Origin: Acidobacteriota bacterium
GTDB taxonomy: Bacteria; Acidobacteriota; Terriglobia; Terriglobales; Acidobacteriaceae
Direction of reading: 5' to 3'
Assembly: GCA_003225595.1 (NCBI GenBank)
Contig: QIAR01000309.1
Coordinates: forward strand, 1 to 5,786
DNA length: 5,786 bases
A model generated the notes under the pieces. That model did not search any database and was not told the origin of the DNA. It worked only from the letters and a program-made list of their open reading frames with translations. Of this stretch, positions 4,746-5,786 are shown in pieces. Each line of letters begins with the position of its first letter. Position 1 is the stretch's first letter. Made by a program: the position numbers and the translations under genes.

Positions 4746-5786
4746 GCGTTGGCGTAGGGTCGAGCAGCTGTATCACTCCGCGCTGAAAGTGGCAGCGGAC
4801 CAGCGTGCCACGTTCTTGCAGAAGGAATGTGAAGACGATCCAGATCTGCGCGAAGAAGTCGAATCCTTGCTTTCGTACGAGAGTTCGGCGACAGGGTTTA
4901 TTGAGTCGCCCGCTTTCGACGTAGCAGCTAAGCTGATTGCAGAGGACAAGGCCCCGATGGCTGCCCCTTCCCAACTGGTCGGAAAGGCGCTCGGCCACTA
5001 TCGCATCATCGAGCCGATTGGTGCAGGTGGCATGGGCGTTGTGTACCGGGCTCAAGATGAGCAGCTCGATCGGGATGTGGCGATCAAAGTCCTGCCCACA
5101 GGCACGCTGGCGGATGAAGCTGCCCGAAAAAGGTTCCGCAAAGAAGCATTAGCACTCGCCAAGCTGAACCATCCCAACATTGCCACGATCTTCGAATTCA
5201 GCGCACACAACAGCACGGATTATTTAGTTACGGAGTACATTTCCGGCCTAGCTCTTGATGAGAAATTGCTCGCCGGTGCACTTTCCGAGAAAGAAGTTGT
5301 CGGCCTAGGGATACAGCTAGTGCAAGGCTTGAGGGCCGCCCACGATCGGGGCATTGTGCATCGCGACCTGAAGCCTGCGAACCTGCGTCTGACTTCCGAT
5401 GGGCGGCTAAAGATCCTGGACTTCGGATTAGCTCAGCTCATGCCTCAGCCAAGCGAAAAGGGCCTGACAGTAACGTTAACTCAGTCGCAGGAAGTCACCG
5501 GTACGCTGCCGTACCTGGCACCCGAACAATTGCGTGGCAAGCCCGCCGAAGCGCGCACCGACATTTGGGCGGCAGGAGCGGTGCTGTATGAAATGGCCAC
5601 CGGGCACCGGCCGTTTGAAGAGAGGGTGCCGACCGCTCTGATAGGCGACATCATCCACAAGACTCCACCACCACCTCGAAAGTTGAGGCCGGAGCTATCT
5701 ACCAAGTTAGAAGGTGTCATCCTGAAGTGCCTGGAGAAAGAACCAGCGAAGCGGTACCAGTCCGCGAGTGAGCTGCAAGCAGACTT
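4735..5786 (+). CDS. Hanks-type Ser/Thr protein kinase, 3' end outside window
   Basis: The frame is open from ATG 4735 to the right edge, giving 350 residues with no stop. Residues 1-80 form a leader typical of Acidobacteriota kinases (M-E-P-E-R-W-R-R-V-E at the start, L-R-E-E-V-E-S-L-L near 38-46). The kinase domain starts near 88: glycine loop G96-A-G-G-M-G101, V-A-I-K118, helix C Glu137, H209-R-D211-L-K213-P-A-N216, D229-F-G231, activation loop rich in Thr (245, 247, 249, 255, 257), A262-P-E264, D276-I-W and the subdomain XI arginine R340. All catalytic residues are present, so it should be active, unlike the fragment at the left edge. DFG is followed by L-A-Q where L-A-K is more usual. 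No membrane segment is seen so far; a C-terminal sensor or repeat domain may follow beyond the window. The likely partner or substrate is the sigma factor whose gene it overlaps (inference). Confidence 0.95.
   Translation, partial: MEPERWRRVEQLYHSALKVAADQRATFLQKECEDDPDLREEVESLLSYESSATGFIESPAFDVAAKLIAEDKAPMAAPSQLVGKALGHYRIIEPIGAGGMGVVYRAQDEQLDRDVAIKVLPTGTLADEAARKRFRKEALALAKLNHPNIATIFEFSAHNSTDYLVTEYISGLALDEKLLAGALSEKEVVGLGIQLVQGLRAAHDRGIVHRDLKPANLRLTSDGRLKILDFGLAQLMPQPSEKGLTVTLTQSQEVTGTLPYLAPEQLRGKPAEARTDIWAAGAVLYEMATGHRPFEERVPTALIGDIIHKTPPPPRKLRPELSTKLEGVILKCLEKEPAKRYQSASELQAD

Noticed and set aside
4630..5055. Minus-strand open frame of 141 codons opposite the sigma factor/kinase junction
   Set aside because: It is antisense to two clear genes and its product has no recognisable features.

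Overview
This window looks like bacterial chromosome, most probably from an Acidobacteriota (Terriglobia-like) genome. The reasons are a Hanks-type Ser/Thr kinase with the roughly 80-residue leader common in that phylum, an ECF sigma factor of the TIGR02999 / Sigma70_ECF type beside it, and large secreted HAF-repeat and S74 'tail fiber domain' proteins. This is family-level recognition from reading; no search was run.

Layout. (1) 2-526, plus strand: the ATP-binding and catalytic part of a Ser/Thr kinase. It is cut by the left edge, and its homology stops abruptly in the activation segment (…GTVAYMSP). The frame runs on to 838 through unrelated DNA. (2) About 527-739, minus strand: the start of a small putative lipoprotein gene with a strong Shine-Dalgarno sequence. 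Its 3' end appears to be lost at the same junction. (3) 813-1754, minus: a secreted glycine-rich protein ending in an S74 intramolecular-chaperone domain with a visible Ser/Lys dyad. (4) 1963-3972, minus: a secreted protein of eight HAF repeats, a TIG/IPT domain and a six-cysteine knottin-like module. (5) 4161-4745, plus: an ECF sigma factor. (6) 4735-5786, plus: a Ser/Thr kinase that overlaps the sigma gene by 11 bases and runs off the right edge.

How the parts may work together. The sigma factor and kinase are translationally coupled. In the sigma factor, the acidic sigma2.2 motif (DAED-like in ordinary ECFs) reads Q-T-T-A. That fits a sigma factor switched on by threonine phosphorylation, as described for EcfP/PknT of Vibrio parahaemolyticus. 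The secreted HAF/TIG/knottin gene is divergent from this pair across a 188-base region with possible overlapping promoters, so it is a natural candidate target. The phosphoswitch and the target assignment are inferences. The left kinase/lipoprotein junction is either a real rearrangement or an assembly chimera.
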